A model generated the notes under the pieces. That model made no database searches. It had not been told where the DNA came from and was given only the letters and a program-made list of their open reading frames with translations. 64,000 nucleotides of DNA from Apodemus sylvaticus (Eukaryota > Chordata > Mammalia > Rodentia > Muridae), in NCBI RefSeq assembly GCF_947179515.1, contig NC_067481.1, positions 87,049,547-87,113,546 of the forward strand, given 5' to 3'. A program made the translations under genes and the position numbers. Each line of letters opens with the position of its first letter. Positions within the stretch are counted from its first letter, which is position 1. This document shows, piece after piece, positions 1 to 10,345 of this stretch.

Positions 1-2640
1 AAAAGGAAAATATATGTAGTTATACCAGGAGTAATTTCTGCTGACATAAACAATGATATCAGCTAAGAATCTGAAAACTGTTCCAACATAGAAGGAACCA
101 GGACAACGAAAAGGAAACACCACACTGAAGAATAAGCCCTTAAAACACAAATAATGTAGAGCTCATTAAGGGAGAAAGAGAGTCAGTTTGCTTTGATGTG
201 AGACTTCTGCCATATTTATTGAACAGTCTCCAAGGTGCCCTGTACCTGAGTAATTGGCTAACACAACTGGATGATTTTTAAAAGTCAGAAAGAGACAGAT
301 TGAAAGTAGAGTTGGGTTGTTAGGAGAAGGTGGGTAGTTGTAAGAGGAGCAGTTGGGGAAGATCATGAATATGATCAACATACTGTGTATGGAATTCTCA
401 AAGAATTGATAATAACATTTTTCAAAAAATGTTGGTCAGCTTACAAGATTCCGACAAACTAAAATTGCAACATTTCAAGATCTATAAAACTAAATGTGAC
501 TTTTAAAGACAATTTGTATCTTTTCTTTTTATTTATACGTGAACTAACAGAAAATGTTCATTCTGATTTCTACCACTGCATTACTGGTATTCAAACACAG
601 AGTTTCAGTCTTCTATCACATAATTTTAATAGTTCCACCATATTCCAATACATAAAATGCACCGTAATCCATTGTTTAAAAGGTAAATACCATAGTCTAT
701 TATCAAAAGGTACCAAAAGTCCATTACCACTGCCCATTTTTTCAATAATTTGCAGAATAATCAGTGTTGTGATATATATTTTATAACAAAACTCTATAAT
801 ATCCCTAGGAAGCTTTCTTGCTACCATTAGTAATTGAAATATTAAACTCATGTCTAAATTATGATTGTAAAGCAGATTTGATATTGATAATAATAAACAT
901 CCAATAAAGAACACACAAGATTATTCAGATTATTTGGCAATTGTAGAAGAGATGAATTGCATATATCTATAATTTGAATATATATATGCATCCTGTATAT
1001 ATACATATATATGTATATTATATGTGATATATAATTATTTATATTATATACAAGGGGTATAATATTATGCTTGAAATTTAAAAGAATATATGACTTGCCT
1101 CTTTGAATTAAATAATGACAGACTATACATTTTATATAACATAAATTTTTACCTGTCTACCTCCATATTTGCTGGACCATTTCAAAAATGTTATAATCTC
1201 ATAGATCAGCCAGATGATCCTGACTGTAGAAAGAAGAAATCCTTAGAAAACCATTGGTTTAAGAAATTATTCTTTGTAAACATATCATTAAGTAGACAAG
1301 CTCCACCTTCAAGTAAAAACAGATGCAGGAGTAAAAAAAAATCACAAAGAAGATAATTGATGGAAAAATCTTTTTTAAAACATTTTTAATGCAACCTTTC
1401 TTTAAATTTAAAAATAAGCCCACCTCCAAATCTGGAGATGATAAAGCATAATGGCCAGGAGAAAATATAAAATACTCTGTAGAGAAATACTGTATTAGAA
1501 AGCATAAATGAATTAATCACAAGGTATATTTATTAGGAAGATAGACTGCATTGACCAGGAATGAAGCTGTGATTTTACTTAAATAATGCAAGTAATTTAG
1601 TATAAATGTTTGCTCTAAACATCTGTGTGTCCTTTGAGAAGACAGAAAAGCTAATTGTCTAAGCACTTGGGGAAAGGAGAAATTCCAGTATAGTTGGGAA
1701 ATACAATTAAGTCATCTGCCACACTGAAAGCCTCAATGAGTATACTTCCAAAACTTGGTTTTGTTTTGTTGTTGTTATTGTTTGTTTTTTAACTTAAGTA
1801 CTAAGATATAACTAAACTAGAGTAGAAAGAAAATGTGATGCAGTGTAGAATATGGCTTCAATCTTGACTCTCTTGCTTGATTTCTTGAGTAACACTGAAA
1901 AGTCCACCAATATCATTGCTCCATGTTCTGGGAATAGGGAGTGAACATTTAATGTATCGTTTAGGAACGTTAATTCATTCTCAGCACTCAGTGTGATATA
2001 CAGTATGTGCTACCTAAACCGTCTCCTGGAGTCAAGATTATTTTAGTGAATGATTCCATTTCATAATGCATAAGGACTTTAACTTTAATTTTTGTATACT
2101 CTTGATTCCCCACCATTTCCCTCTTAATGTTGTATTTGCTTAATAATTTATCAACTCGGCTGGGCAAAATGCAGTGCGAACCATGTAAAAATAAAAAGGA
2201 GTTTTAGATTAAACCTGTTGGGCTTTGGAATCTCACATACAGATCTGTATTCAGTTCAAAACCCAGGCATGTACAAACTTGGAGTGGGTATAGAATATTA
2301 AGGATGAAACTGGGAATGAGAAGATCTATACGGAGTTTGTTTGAATGCTAATAAATCATGAAATCACTTCTTCTGGGCCAGTGGGATTTGCAGTGGAAGA
2401 AACTGGAAATTCAACAAGGAACTGGGTTCCCTAAAGAACTCCTTAGCCTGATTCTAACCAGGAAAAAAAAATCAAAAGCTACCAAAGAGATTTCAGAAAA
2501 GGAAGGGTGGCTTGTTTTATAATCTTACATATTTATAATTGTTATTTTAATACTAATCAACAGTCAGTGACAGAATCATGATGGTCCTATGGAAAGGACA
2601 AATAATTACAGAGCCTCACAGCCATTACTGAGATAATTTA
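1..2640. other. Unique AT-rich non-coding sequence
   Basis: I see no gene, exon or recognisable repeat family here apart from the TA-rich block at 958-1051. Open frames are short, lack any familiar motif and overlap on both strands, as expected by chance in AT-rich DNA. Short T/G-rich runs occur near 1758-1790. Confidence 0.6.
958..1051. repeat. TA-rich low-complexity block
   Basis: Degenerate TATA/TGTA dinucleotide sequence runs across about 95 bp with several short self-complementary stretches. It is consistent with a decayed TA microsatellite. Confidence 0.75.
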
Positions 2641-3178
2641 CTTTTTTTTTTTGGAGGACCTTAACCTGTGTACTTGTTTCATATTGTTTTCTGTAAGCAA
2701 CCTCCCTTGTGTTGGTTTCCGCGTTGATTTCTGTGCTCGCCGGAATGTCCTGTCTGCTCCCTGTGTGGCCCACATGTGCGCACCCCAGGCACCAGGCTGC
2801 GGGCCGCGGTGGAACCGTGAACCACAATGAGACACGCTAGACCAGATAGCTCCACGTGGGCTTTATTTAAGAAGGGGAAGGGGTAGCCAGCGGGAAGGAA
2901 AGGGGGAAGAGAAAGAAAGAGAGAGAGGAAAGGAGCGCTGCTCAGTTATATACCGGGGGTGACTTAATTACAGGTAAAGGTGGGCTATGGAATTCTGGGT
3001 AAATGGCAGCCGTTGCCCTGGCAACAGACCTATACATTGCTTTGTATGGAGTCACAAGCTTTGCAGCCTCAGGCCTCAGGTACCTACACCTTGTATGTCT
3101 GAAGCTAAGTCAACCTACATCTCTGCATTTCATATACTGTGACACCGGCATGTCAGAGCAGAGCTGCTACAGTCACAC
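2641..3178 (-). mobile_element. LTR-like retroelement fragment, CpG-rich (family not identified)
   Basis: Read on the minus strand, this block has the layout of a retroviral LTR. There is a TATA box (TATATAAC, complement of about 2944-2952). An AATAAA signal follows roughly 80 bp downstream (complement of 2862-2867), then a GC-rich segment with several CpGs at 2715-2830. The T-run at 2642-2652 would be a short A-run at the minus-strand 3' end. The right edge near 3171-3178 reads ...CTACA or ...CACACA, compatible with a TG...CA LTR boundary. I could not find a target-site duplication, primer-binding site or internal coding region, so both boundaries and the family are uncertain. A solo ERV LTR is the best guess; a retrocopy of an LTR-derived transcript is an alternative. 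Confidence 0.5.
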
Positions 3179-6100
3179 ACAGGGAGCACACTACACATGA
3201 AAAGGCATCTTCATGTATTCCACCCCTGTCATGAGGTGGTGGATAAACTCTCTTAGAAGGGCTGATGACAAAGGAAAGCACACAGGCCACCCGGGCTGGA
3301 GTCAAATCTACAAACCATCCTTTGCCAGCAGATCTCTCTAGCTCTCTCTCCTCCTCAACAAATCCTCACTGTAGAGTGAAACTAATTTAACAAGATATCT
3401 CTGATTCCTCTGAACAGTGGTGAAAATATTCCTACAGGACTCTATTAAGACAGACCCCAAAGTACTCATCAGGCTAGTGAAAGGAAGACGCCTGCTGTGG
3501 CCTTTCCTCTGCACAACACCATTGCAATTAAAGGAGAGGCCAATATCAAAGCAGACAGGTAACTTTATAAGCACACCAGGCATCTGCCCATGCCCAAGGC
3601 CACATTTTTAAAGGAAAGAGCCATTATTTTTCCAGTGGTACAGGAAAGGAGCTACAGGACATGCAGGTTAAATTGAAAAGCCCTTACAAGTACCTTTGGA
3701 GGTTAACAGATTCACCTGAAGCCAGGTTCCCATCAGTTATGGATTCAATATTTGCTGGCATTTGATGAGGTCCGGTGGGGATCTCTGCAGAGGGAAGATG
3801 TGATTGGCTCACTCTCCTGGCAGCTGTTTGGCATCCCAAGCAGAGAATGTAAGAAGTTCTTTATTTTGTTTTTCCATGTGGTTCTGGCAACCCTGAAGCA
3901 CTGAGAAGTCTGTGCCAACCTGAACTCAGATGTTAATTACAGCGTTTTCATTTCGGTAATGTGTTGTTTGGAAAGATGGTGGCAGAGAATTGCAGAGGAA
4001 CAAGGTGATTATTAGAAGATTCAAAATACGATTTTTTTTTTTTAAACAAGTGAACCATCAGTGAACATTTTGGATTTGTACACAAGGAATATCTAGCAGA
4101 TTAGAACAGTGACTGACTTCTTATAAATTAGAAACATAATTTCCATTTTGAGTCTTCATACTCTTGTTCATCCTATCTTATCTTTATATCATTTCTCATG
4201 GAAAAGCCCACTTGAATCATGCCTAGGTTTCATTTGTTAACCCTGAGGAAGGTTTGTGATTTAGGACTCTCATTGTTCAAATATGGGCTAATTTCTAACA
4301 AAAGAAAAGCAAATCAAGAGGAAGAGGGGTATTAACACCTACAGCTGTGTGCTTGGGGGGCAGGGGGCGGGGAGGTAGCGAGACCTAGCTGTTGTTCTGT
4401 GGCTTATAGTTCAATTTCACACTTTCTTCAAGGCTATCATAGAGCTTTGGAGTTCAGCAGATCAATTTAGACTGTGTATTTTCTCCATCTTTATTTGCAC
4501 TGTTCTTTTATGCAGCTGCAAGACTGCCTTCCTCTTAGCAAAATGTCAAATGGTGTTGAATTTGCTCAATTAGCTTTGCAAATGTGTGTTTGACTTCCTA
4601 TGGCACGCTCTCCTCCTTTCTTTGTTGTATATTTCTTATATTTCAAAGGGGAACATCAAATAAATTCTTCTTTTGAAAGAAATTAGCATTTTAATTCATA
4701 GGTGATAGTCTGCAGTTGTGTTTCTGATTATGTTTTTAATTAAAGGACAAAAACACAAGCATTCTTCTCCCATTTGATTCACTTACTTGGAAGGAAGAAA
4801 AAAAAAATACTTAAATCCCAGCTGCATTGAAGGTAATATTTTGACAGAAATAACTTTATTACACAAAGTAGCTTAATCAACGGATTGTGTGTGGCCTCCA
4901 GACTACAATATAAAGCTTTCAAATCTTGTTTGCAGAAGCCTTTATAATCTCAGTGATAGGGACTGAAAAATGCATAAAATGTTTTTATTTTTTAAAAAAG
5001 GATCAAGTTTTGTCTGTTTGCTTGTTTGTTTGTTTTTAAGTATCACAAGGAGAGTGGAGGTAGATTTGTTCTCTAATAATATCAATAAATAAGCCAACAA
5101 AGGTTATTTATCCGAATGACAGAAAGGCTGGATTTTTATTTGAAGAACGAAAGAGGAGAAGAGGGGTTGAGATGAGAGGAATGGGGACAGGAAGGACTGG
5201 GGCTGTGCTGTCCTGGTTGCTCTTTTCTCTCAGTTAACACCCTTTATACCAGCCACAAGCAATAGTTTATTATCCCCACGCATGCCGCCGCAACCACCCT
5301 TCTAGTTCTTACATGAGGTTCAGGTTTAAAAAAAAAAAAGCATCCAGATCTGCCCCATTTTCAGTTTCCCAGACAGGAAGAGGTAGGCATAGCACATGCC
5401 TTCAAAGGCCCATCATACTGCCGAAGCTAAGCAGCTCTTATCTGCATCAGGATTTGGTTTCTTTGAAGTTAATTCAGAGATTAGACTTCATGCCTTTAAA
5501 CATTCTTTAAATAAGAATGCGTATTATGTCTTTTTTTTTCCCCATAAAAATCCTCAGCACCATCAGGTGGAAATGAAGCTGTGGGCTGCATGAGTTCCTC
5601 TTGCCAACCACAGGGTAGGGATAGATAGAAAAGCAGCTTCAGAGGTGCCTTTCTCTACGGCCCCCCAGGAAAGTGGAATCATCCCGCACAATTCTACTTT
5701 CTTCCGTTCTTTGTTAGCCTTCCGTTTCTCTCCCCTCAGCTGGAAAATATATATATATACTTTTCATTCATCGCAACACGGCATGGAAAGTTAGAAAAGG
5801 TTGTGGTGGGTACAGCTTTCACGGTGGAGCTAATTGATAATTGACTAGGACATCCAGGTGTTATAAATAAAGTGCATTTGAAGCACTTGGAATAAAATTG
5901 GCTTTCTCGGCTTCCCGGTAAGGATCTGGTCACAGGTAGAGCAAGGCTGGGCCACTAGGAGGTAAGTTTGCTCAAGTCCTTTGATTTGGAAGAATGTTCC
6001 TTTTTCCCCTCTGAAGTAAGAGGACTGGTGTGGGGAACAAAAACTATTTGATAAGCTAAGACTGTGAGTATACTGGGAAAAGCAAGTTGTTTTTGAGGTG

Positions 6101-7728
6101 AGGGTTGGGTACAGGAAGGCCTTGGGATGCTGGGAACTTTCTCTCAGGAGAGCTAATTGCCAGTTGAGGAATATCAACTGATAAACATTGCTTAGGAATG
6201 AACTGACATATAGAAGCAAGGATTGAAGATGACATCTGAGGTTGTGTTAGAAGATTTTGATAACAAGTTGTGGGGTTTGTTATTGTTGTTGATGATGATG
6301 ATGCGGTTTTGGGGGGGTTGTTTTGTTTTGATGCATTTTAGCACTGGAATCTGTCATCAATAAACCATGTTCTTTAAAAAAAAAAAATGGGGGAGGGGTC
6401 TAGATAGGAAAACCTAAGACAGTGCCCAACAGTCTCAAATAAGCACTCTGAATTCCAGGTACTAAACTCAAACACCACAGACATTACAGTTACCTTTACA
6501 ACCCCATGTGATACAGAGAGAAGGAGGCCATACACTTCTTTTATTCCTCCTTGCTAAACTGTATCAAACTTAGCTTAAGTGAGAAATTAATTTAAAGTAC
6601 ATATTGAGTTCTAATAGTATGTCTCACAAAATGGTGTCAATTCAACCTCATCCATTACTTACGGAAAAAAAATAGGCTGAACATGAAAGATACACAGTTT
6701 AATATGCAGGTGCTAAATTAAAGATCAGTGGCTTAGTAGTAAGCCCAAAGAATGTATGGACCTGACTATTCCCTTTGACTTCTACAGGGGCTCAAGAGAA
6801 AATAAGGAGTTAAAAGTTATAATTTTGTTTATTTTACTTAAATATTTTACTAACTCAGAACAAAAAAATGAGGCAAAAATGTTATTGAATTATTGGCAGT
6901 TCTTTGATTTTTAACTTGTGTCTTCTTTTAGTATCTGAGGTAATATATAGGTATATATTACCAACTATTGTTAAATAGCTATGCATTATCAATTATTAAA
7001 TGTACTATCAAGTCTTGCTGTCTTATAATTGCTTCATCAACTATTAGGTATCATGTAGAAAGTTCAGTCACACAGGATACTAATTTAGCATGTGGACACT
7101 AAATGAAGATGTAGGAATATCAATGTATATAAGTTTCTGTTGTAGGAACTTAGGACTAGAACTTGTTGAGGAAAAATAAGATGACACCTAAGCTTGTTTT
7201 ATTTGGCTGGATTTTTTATTTTATTTTATTTTTTTATTTGAGTTTGAATTGTGTAGAGAGAGATGCAATAAATTGAAACCATCTAGCACTTCATGGGGTG
7301 GAAAGCACTATGTTAAAATCAATGGAAACCAAGTAGGGGATTTGTGAGGGATCTGGGAAACAGTAGGAGGGTGAGGAAGAGAATAAGAGAGAACAAGGCA
7401 GGGTCTACCTTTCTGAAAAAGTACCTTCTGACCAAAGAGCAGGAGGAGAGAGGCAGGAAGCCAAGCAAACAAGCAGGGAGGAAGGCTCTCTGAGAAAGCA
7501 TTGACAGAAAACAACAACAATGTGCAAGTGAGTGGAATGGTAAGAGAAAAGGCCCAGACCCAGCAGCCCCTCTGATAAGTGCACTAACCAGCCACACCTG
7601 GAACAATAAGGGACACCATCTGCCCAGATAGTGTTATTTGTATCCTTCAAGAAATGCAGAATTTATCACTAGAAAGGATCAAAGTATAAAATGATAATTT
7701 TATAATCAATGAAAATTCTTCTGGTTTA
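3179..7728. other. Unique AT-rich non-coding sequence
   Basis: No gene or clearly recognisable interspersed repeat is visible. It contains short simple-sequence runs: A-run and TTTG units at 4990-5037, a short TA run near 5748-5759, GAT and GTT units at 6280-6330, and T-rich sequence at 7210-7240. The longest open frame, 124 codons on the minus strand at 5845-6219, has no recognisable motif and is probably chance. Confidence 0.55.
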
Positions 7729-8020
7729 ATGTTGCTGTCTCTACTCTTCCCCTCTCTCTTCCCCTCTCTCTTCCCTTTTCTCTTCCTCTCTCCTCTCCTT
7801 CCCCTCCACTCCTGTCTTTCCCCTCTACCTCTCAGGGTCATCTTCCTTCCCTCCCTCCTCTTCCTCTTCCTCCTCCTCCTTCTTCCTTCTTTCTTTTTCC
7901 TCTCCTCTGCCTCCTCTTCTTCCTCCTCCTTTTCTCTCTCTCTCTTTCTCTCTCTCTTCCTCCTCCTCCTCCTCTTCTTCCTCCTCTCCCTCCCCTTTTC
8001 TTCCTCACTCCTATAACCTG
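7729..8020. repeat. Long pyrimidine-rich (CT) tract
   Basis: Nearly 290 bp on the plus strand is almost only C and T, in CCCTCT, TTCC, CCT and CTTCTT units, with only scattered purine interruptions (for example the AGGGTCA near 7834-7840). Translations of this stretch are Leu/Phe/Ser-rich on one strand and Arg/Glu/Gly-rich on the other, so the open frames there are artefacts. Long polypurine:polypyrimidine mirror tracts can form triplex (H-DNA) structures; whether this one does is inference. Confidence 0.9.
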
Positions 8021-8284
8021 TCTCCTATAGTAAGTGCATGCATGTATCAATATGTAGGGATTGCGGTTATGGTTGGTAAGAGAAGAAAGTGTATGAATTA
8101 TAATGTTTGAAATCATCGTAGACGTCCACATAGAAGTAAAGAGTTCTCTTGTACATTAATGAAACTTTCTCATGGCTCAAATGTAGGAAGTAAAAGAAAG
8201 GGACAGGATGGTGCCAGGGACGGGAAGGATGGTATTTATCTTCTGAGGAAGAGGTGGCAATAAAACTGGGTGATGGCCAAGCAA

Positions 8285-8648
8285 GGAGCATACACAGGCT
8301 GGACCTAGGCCTCCCAACTCACATGTAGCAGATATGCAGCTTGACATTCATGTGGGTCATGAACAAACAGAACAAGGGTGGGAGCTGTTACAAAATTACA
8401 AAAGCTGTTGCCTCTATGCCAGGACAAGTTCTACTAGCTGGGCTGTCTTGTCTGGCTTCAGTGGGAGAGGAAGTACCTAGCCTAGCAGAGACTTGAAGTG
8501 TCAGGGAAAGAGTGTTAGACACAGTGGGGAGCCAACCCACTCAGAGGAGAAAGGGAGGAGGGGCAGAGGAAGGATTCTAGAAGGGGGCGGACCAGGAGGA
8601 AACAGTGAGCAAGATATAAAGTATATATATATATATATATATATATAA
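8285..8648 (+). mobile_element. L1 (Lx-type) 3' UTR fragment, sense, with TA tail
   Basis: The sequence from 'GCATACACAGGCTGGACCTA' onward, including 'TAGCTGGGCTGTCTTGTCTG' and 'GCTGTTGCCTCTATGCC', is one I recognise as the 3' UTR of old murine L1 (Lx group). It ends in 'AACAGTGAGCAAGATATAAAGT', followed by a (TA)n run at 8622-8648 in place of the A-rich tail. Only untranslated sequence is retained. A 5' truncation near 8285 is likely. Confidence 0.65.
8622..8648. repeat. (TA)n microsatellite
   Basis: Uninterrupted alternating TA dinucleotides sit at the 3' tail position of the upstream L1 fragment. Confidence 0.9.
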
Positions 8649-8649
8649 T

Positions 8650-8936
8650 TTGTTTACTGTCCATCTGTTGCCCCGGTTCCTAGTCCTCCCTCCCACAGTT
8701 CCTCACCAAATTTTTCCTTGACCCTGCCTCCCCCCGGCTCCCACACCAGACCACCCCACTCCCTGAGGCATCAATGCTCTCAAGGCTTAGGCACCTCTCC
8801 TCCCACTGAAGCCTGACCAGGCAGTCCTCTGTAGTATATGTGTCAGAGTAGCTTGTGTATATTCCTTGTAGAAAGCTCCACTTATACCACTTTGTAGCAT
8901 ATACCAAAAATATGTCCCATCCTACCACAGGGGCAC
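8650..8936 (-). mobile_element. L1 3' UTR-like fragment, antisense
   Basis: The stretch 'GGCACCTCTCCTCCCACTGA', followed by 'CCAGGCAGTCCTCTGTAGTA' and a TATATGTG segment, is the minus-strand appearance of a murine L1 3' UTR. It lies between two sense L1 fragments. It could be an independent old insertion, or the inverted half of a rearranged copy together with the fragment that follows. Divergence is high, so the limits are approximate. Confidence 0.5.
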
Positions 8937-9175
8937 ATGCTCCTCTATGTTCATAGAGGCCTTATTTGTAATAGCTAGAAGCTGGAGACAACCCAAATAT
9001 CCCACAAACAATGAATGGTTACAGAAAATGTGGTTTATTTACACAATGGTATACTAGATATGCATTAAGAATGAGGACATCATGAGTTTTGCAGACAAAA
9101 GGATGAAACTAGAAAAAATCTGGACATCTGACCTAAACCTTGTAAGACTATGTGAAAAGGAAAACTGCAGAAAGA
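8937..9175 (+). pseudogene. Old L1 ORF2 3'-terminal fragment
   Basis: Sequence resembling the conserved L1 ORF2 C-terminal segment is visible: 'TTCATAGAGGCCTTATTTGT', then 'AATAGCTAGAAGCTGGAGAC', then 'CAGAAAATGTGGTTTATTTA' and 'CACAATGGTATACTA'. These match the equivalent part of the younger copy at about 44920-45030 with many substitutions. No long frame is open, so this is a dead relic. It switches orientation relative to 8650-8936. Confidence 0.7.
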
Positions 9176-9210
9176 GGGTCATGTATATATAACTAGGATC
9201 TGAGCTAGTG

Positions 9211-9340
9211 TATTTTTGTTGCTGTGAGAGATTACTATCATTACAGTGACTTAAAGGCACAAAGCCACAGGACATTAGAACTGCAGTTTTGGAAATGGCA
9301 ATTCTCAAGTGAGTACCAGAGGGCTAAGGTTAATGTGTCT
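9211..9340 (-). mobile_element. Possible MaLR-type LTR remnant
   Basis: 'TTTGTTGCTGTGAGAGATTA' followed by a degenerate segment resembles the antisense 3' end of the MaLR-like LTRs at 13130-13315 and 26320-26708, which end in a CAGCAA or CAACACC-type motif. The match is short and the rest is not recognisable, so this is tentative. Confidence 0.3.
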
Positions 9341-9577
9341 ATAGGATGACTTCTTTCTGGAGACTGTAGGAGTAGACTCATTTCCTTGCTTTCTCTACTT
9401 TGTGGAAAATGTCCACCAATGTTCATTGACTTCACCACCTCCTTCGTACCCTTCCTGCTGTTTCTTCCTGCTGTTTTTTGGTATTTTGGGGATCTATACA
9501 GTTACACTGTAGTCAGCCAGATCACAGTAGAAACACTTTTAATAAATCAGCTTCTCCTTCTCCTTGCCTTGCAAACT

Positions 9578-9580
<3 letters not shown>

Positions 9581-9632
<52 letters not shown>
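9581..9632. repeat. (GT)n microsatellite
   Basis: GT dinucleotides are perfect from 9581 to about 9626, followed by TATGTG. The frame across it reads as alternating Cys and Val and is not a gene. Confidence 0.95.
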
Positions 9633-10185
9633 ATTTTCTAGGGATTGGGATAAAGGCTTTTTTGAACAACCATGGTTCCCATCTACTTGAAGTTGGTTCC
9701 CAGAAGAGAAAGAACCTAGTGATTTCTCACTCCCTATGAAAAAAGAAATAATTGCTTGTATCTAATGGAATTATCAAACAGAAGAAAAAGAGTCATTGTT
9801 GGGTATAGATAAACTTACAGGATGATGTTGATTTGGCCTTAGCCTGTGTCAGATGATAGAGTAAAAAGGATAGTTAATTTATCTAAGACAAGGGTTAGCA
9901 AGATAAACCTAAATGTGAGCAAGCAATTAGATAGACAGATGTTGTAGTTCTATAGAATCCCCTTCGCAGTCATCTGTTTGGACTAAGCAAGATCATAATT
10001 TCAGAGTGATGATCAAGAAAAACTTGTTAAGGGTTTCAGTGGAAAAGTAAATAATAAATAATTGTCCCCAAAGAGAGAATACCACATGTTCTGAGAAGCC
10101 ACATGCATTTGCCTGTCTGGGGACTGAAAGGAATTTGAAGCTGAGGCACTACAGGCTAAGGGAAAGTTTAGACAGAACATATTGA
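9633..10185. other. Unique AT-rich non-coding sequence
   Basis: No gene or recognisable repeat is seen. Confidence 0.55.
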
Positions 10186-10345
10186 GTCAACATTATGGAC
10201 TGCTTACATTGTATGCTGAGTGAGCCCTAGCATATTTTCACTTGATCCTAACAATTTGTGTGCAGAAGATCTAAGTGTCATTTCCCAAAAGGTCAAATGC
10301 AAACTTGGCCTAAGTTACTAGGAAGTTCAAAAATCTCAAGTCAAT
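10186..10345 (+). mobile_element. Possible MIR SINE relic
   Basis: 'GGACTGCTTACATTGTATGC', 'TTCACTTGATCCTAACAATT', 'CATTTCCCAAAAGGTCAAAT' and 'TTGGCCTAAGTTACTAGGAA' follow the order of the MIR core and 3' region: a 'gcttac' box, a 'tcacttaatcct' segment, a tetranucleotide-rich centre, then 'taagtaact'. MIR is an ancient mammalian tRNA-derived SINE. The copy is strongly diverged. Confidence 0.45.

Noticed and set aside
5845..6219. 124-codon minus-strand frame in unique sequence
   Set aside because: No recognisable motif or splice context; this length is expected occasionally by chance in 64 kb read in six frames.
7729..8131. Open frames of 95-97 codons over the CT-rich tract on both strands
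   Set aside because: The translations are low-complexity (Leu/Phe/Ser or Arg/Glu/Gly) and simply reflect the pyrimidine repeat.
9386..9739. 117-codon plus-strand frame
   Set aside because: Its centre is a Cys-Val run from the GT microsatellite; no recognisable domain or gene context.
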